7,310 nt of DNA from Ferruginibacter sp. (GTDB lineage Bacteria; Bacteroidota; Bacteroidia; Chitinophagales; Chitinophagaceae). Position numbers and translations under genes: made by a program. Shown one piece after another: positions 6,307-7,310 of the stretch (its first letter is position 1; each line of letters starts with the position of its first letter). Where the stretch lies: contig JANYFI010000268.1 in the NCBI GenBank assembly GCA_025362765.1, positions 1-7,310 on the forward strand, written 5' to 3'. The notes below the pieces were generated by a model. The model saw nothing but the letters and a program-made list of their open reading frames with translations. It searched no databases and was not told the DNA's origin.

Positions 6307-7310
6307 ATGAAATATTATATTTTTCTTTTGGTTGCTGCTATCTTTTTTGTGTCCTGTACATCTTCGACAGGTAAAGAAAAAAAAGCAGTAATAATTACTA
6401 CTACTACACCAAACTATCAACTGGCAACAGTTGAAAAAGGAGGTGTGGCCAGTAGTATAAAAATTCCTGCGCAACTAGCCGCATACCAGGAAGTAAGTAT
6501 TTTTCCTAAAGTGAATGGGTATGTAAAATCCGTGTTGGTAGATATAGGGTCAAAAGTTTCCAAAGGAACCTTGTTAATGGTATTGGAAGCGCCGGAGTTG
6601 GCAGATGCCTCTCTTCAGGCGAGGGAAAAGTATGCCCGTTCCAAAGTTGATTTTACCATTGACAAAGAACGGTACAACAGGTTACTGGAAGCTGCTAAAA
6701 CCGCAGGTGCTATTTCACCGCTGGATCTTTCCATTATAAAATCAAAGATGGAAGCTGACAGCGCCTTGTGTAACGCAGAAAAAGCCAATTGGCAAATGCA
6801 ACAAACTATGGAGGGTTACTTAAGAGTTACCGCACCGTTTAACGGCGTAATTACAGAACGGAATGTACATCCCGGCGCACTGGTAAATGCCGCCGCCAAA
6901 GATAAACCGATGCTGGAATTAAAACAGATAGATCGGCTCAGGCTGCAGGTAGATATACCCGAAGCCATTGCAGGCAATTTAAAAAATAAAGACACTGTAT
7001 CATTTTACGTAAGTGCATTGCAGGGCAAAAAACTAACGGGATTAATCAACAGATCATCGATGAATGTGAATGCGCAGTACCGCAGCGAAAGAATGGAAGT
7101 GGATGTGGTAAATAAAGATGCGGTATTGGCTCCCGGAATGTTTGCCGATGTTACCCTCTATTCAAAAGGAAACCTGGAAGCGTTGTATGTTCCAAAAACA
7201 GCCGTAGTAATTTCTACTGAAAGAAAATATGTGCTGGTGATGAATGGAGATAAAATTACAAAAGTTGATGTAAGTACCGGCAATGCCACGCCCGATAAAA
7301 TTGAAGTATA
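6307..7310 (+). CDS. RND periplasmic adaptor (HlyD/AcrA-like membrane fusion lipoprotein), 3' end outside window
   Basis: The frame runs open from ATG at 6307 to the window end: 334 residues plus two bases. The N-terminus is a lipoprotein signal: hydrophobic 5-15, then FVSC with Cys17 as the lipidation site. A polar Thr-rich linker (residues 18-36) follows. The first half of the lipoyl-like domain is at about 58-95 (VNGYVKSVLVDIGSKVSKG at 69-87), the alpha-helical hairpin at about 96-168, and the second lipoyl half at about 171-195 (VTAPFNGVITERNVHPGALV at 174-193). The beta-barrel follows at about 208-287, with LAPGMFADV at 274-282, then the start of the membrane-proximal domain. Adaptors of this kind are about 350-380 residues, so only a short C-terminal piece is probably missing. 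It links the RND pump to the TolC-family channel. It begins 11 bases after the pump gene. No Met- or His-rich metal-binding N-terminus like that of CusB is visible. Confidence 0.93.
   Translation, partial: MKYYIFLLVAAIFFVSCTSSTGKEKKAVIITTTTPNYQLATVEKGGVASSIKIPAQLAAYQEVSIFPKVNGYVKSVLVDIGSKVSKGTLLMVLEAPELADASLQAREKYARSKVDFTIDKERYNRLLEAAKTAGAISPLDLSIIKSKMEADSALCNAEKANWQMQQTMEGYLRVTAPFNGVITERNVHPGALVNAAAKDKPMLELKQIDRLRLQVDIPEAIAGNLKNKDTVSFYVSALQGKKLTGLINRSSMNVNAQYRSERMEVDVVNKDAVLAPGMFADVTLYSKGNLEALYVPKTAVVISTERKYVLVMNGDKITKVDVSTGNATPDKIEV

Noticed and set aside
6377..6407. A8 run and a TAC repeat near the start of the adaptor gene, considered as a phase-variation site
   Set aside because: A8 runs also occur elsewhere in this AT-rich window (for example 435-442). 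The TAC units encode a short Thr linker whose length would change in frame.

Overview
The window looks like chromosomal DNA from a Bacteroidota bacterium, probably near the Chitinophagaceae. The DNA is AT-rich. Start codons sit behind A/T-rich leaders rather than GGAGG Shine-Dalgarno sites. One promoter candidate fits the Bacteroidota TTTG / TAnnTTTG pattern. The proteins also look like Bacteroidota versions of their families. The placement is inference from style and remembered homologues, not from a search.

All supported genes are on the + strand. Bases 1-528 hold the C-terminal part of a TauE/SafE-family membrane exporter whose start lies outside the window. After a 113-base gap comes a small three-helix DUF202 membrane protein (642-1022). 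A 223-base gap (1023-1245) follows; it holds a plausible promoter and a puzzling broken reading frame on the minus strand.

The rest is an efflux operon: a small hypothetical exported or membrane-anchored protein (1246-1641), a TolC-family outer-membrane channel (1683-3077), a full-length RND inner-membrane pump (3083-6295) and a lipoprotein periplasmic adaptor (from 6307, cut by the window end at 7310). The three efflux genes are separated by only 5 and 11 bases, and the small gene lies 42 bases upstream of the first. Together they would form a tripartite pump: the RND protein uses the proton gradient, the adaptor bridges the periplasm and the TolC protein forms the outer-membrane exit. The substrate cannot be read from the sequence. 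No regulator gene is visible.

The points most worth a second look are the small protein with the RGPP-type C-terminus heading the operon, the unusual proton-relay residues of the pump (Asp-Gln instead of Asp-Asp, Ala instead of Lys), and a histidine-bearing cytoplasmic loop in the pump. Nothing here clearly shows an entirely new system. There are no tRNA or rRNA genes, CRISPR arrays, insertion sequences or convincing terminators.
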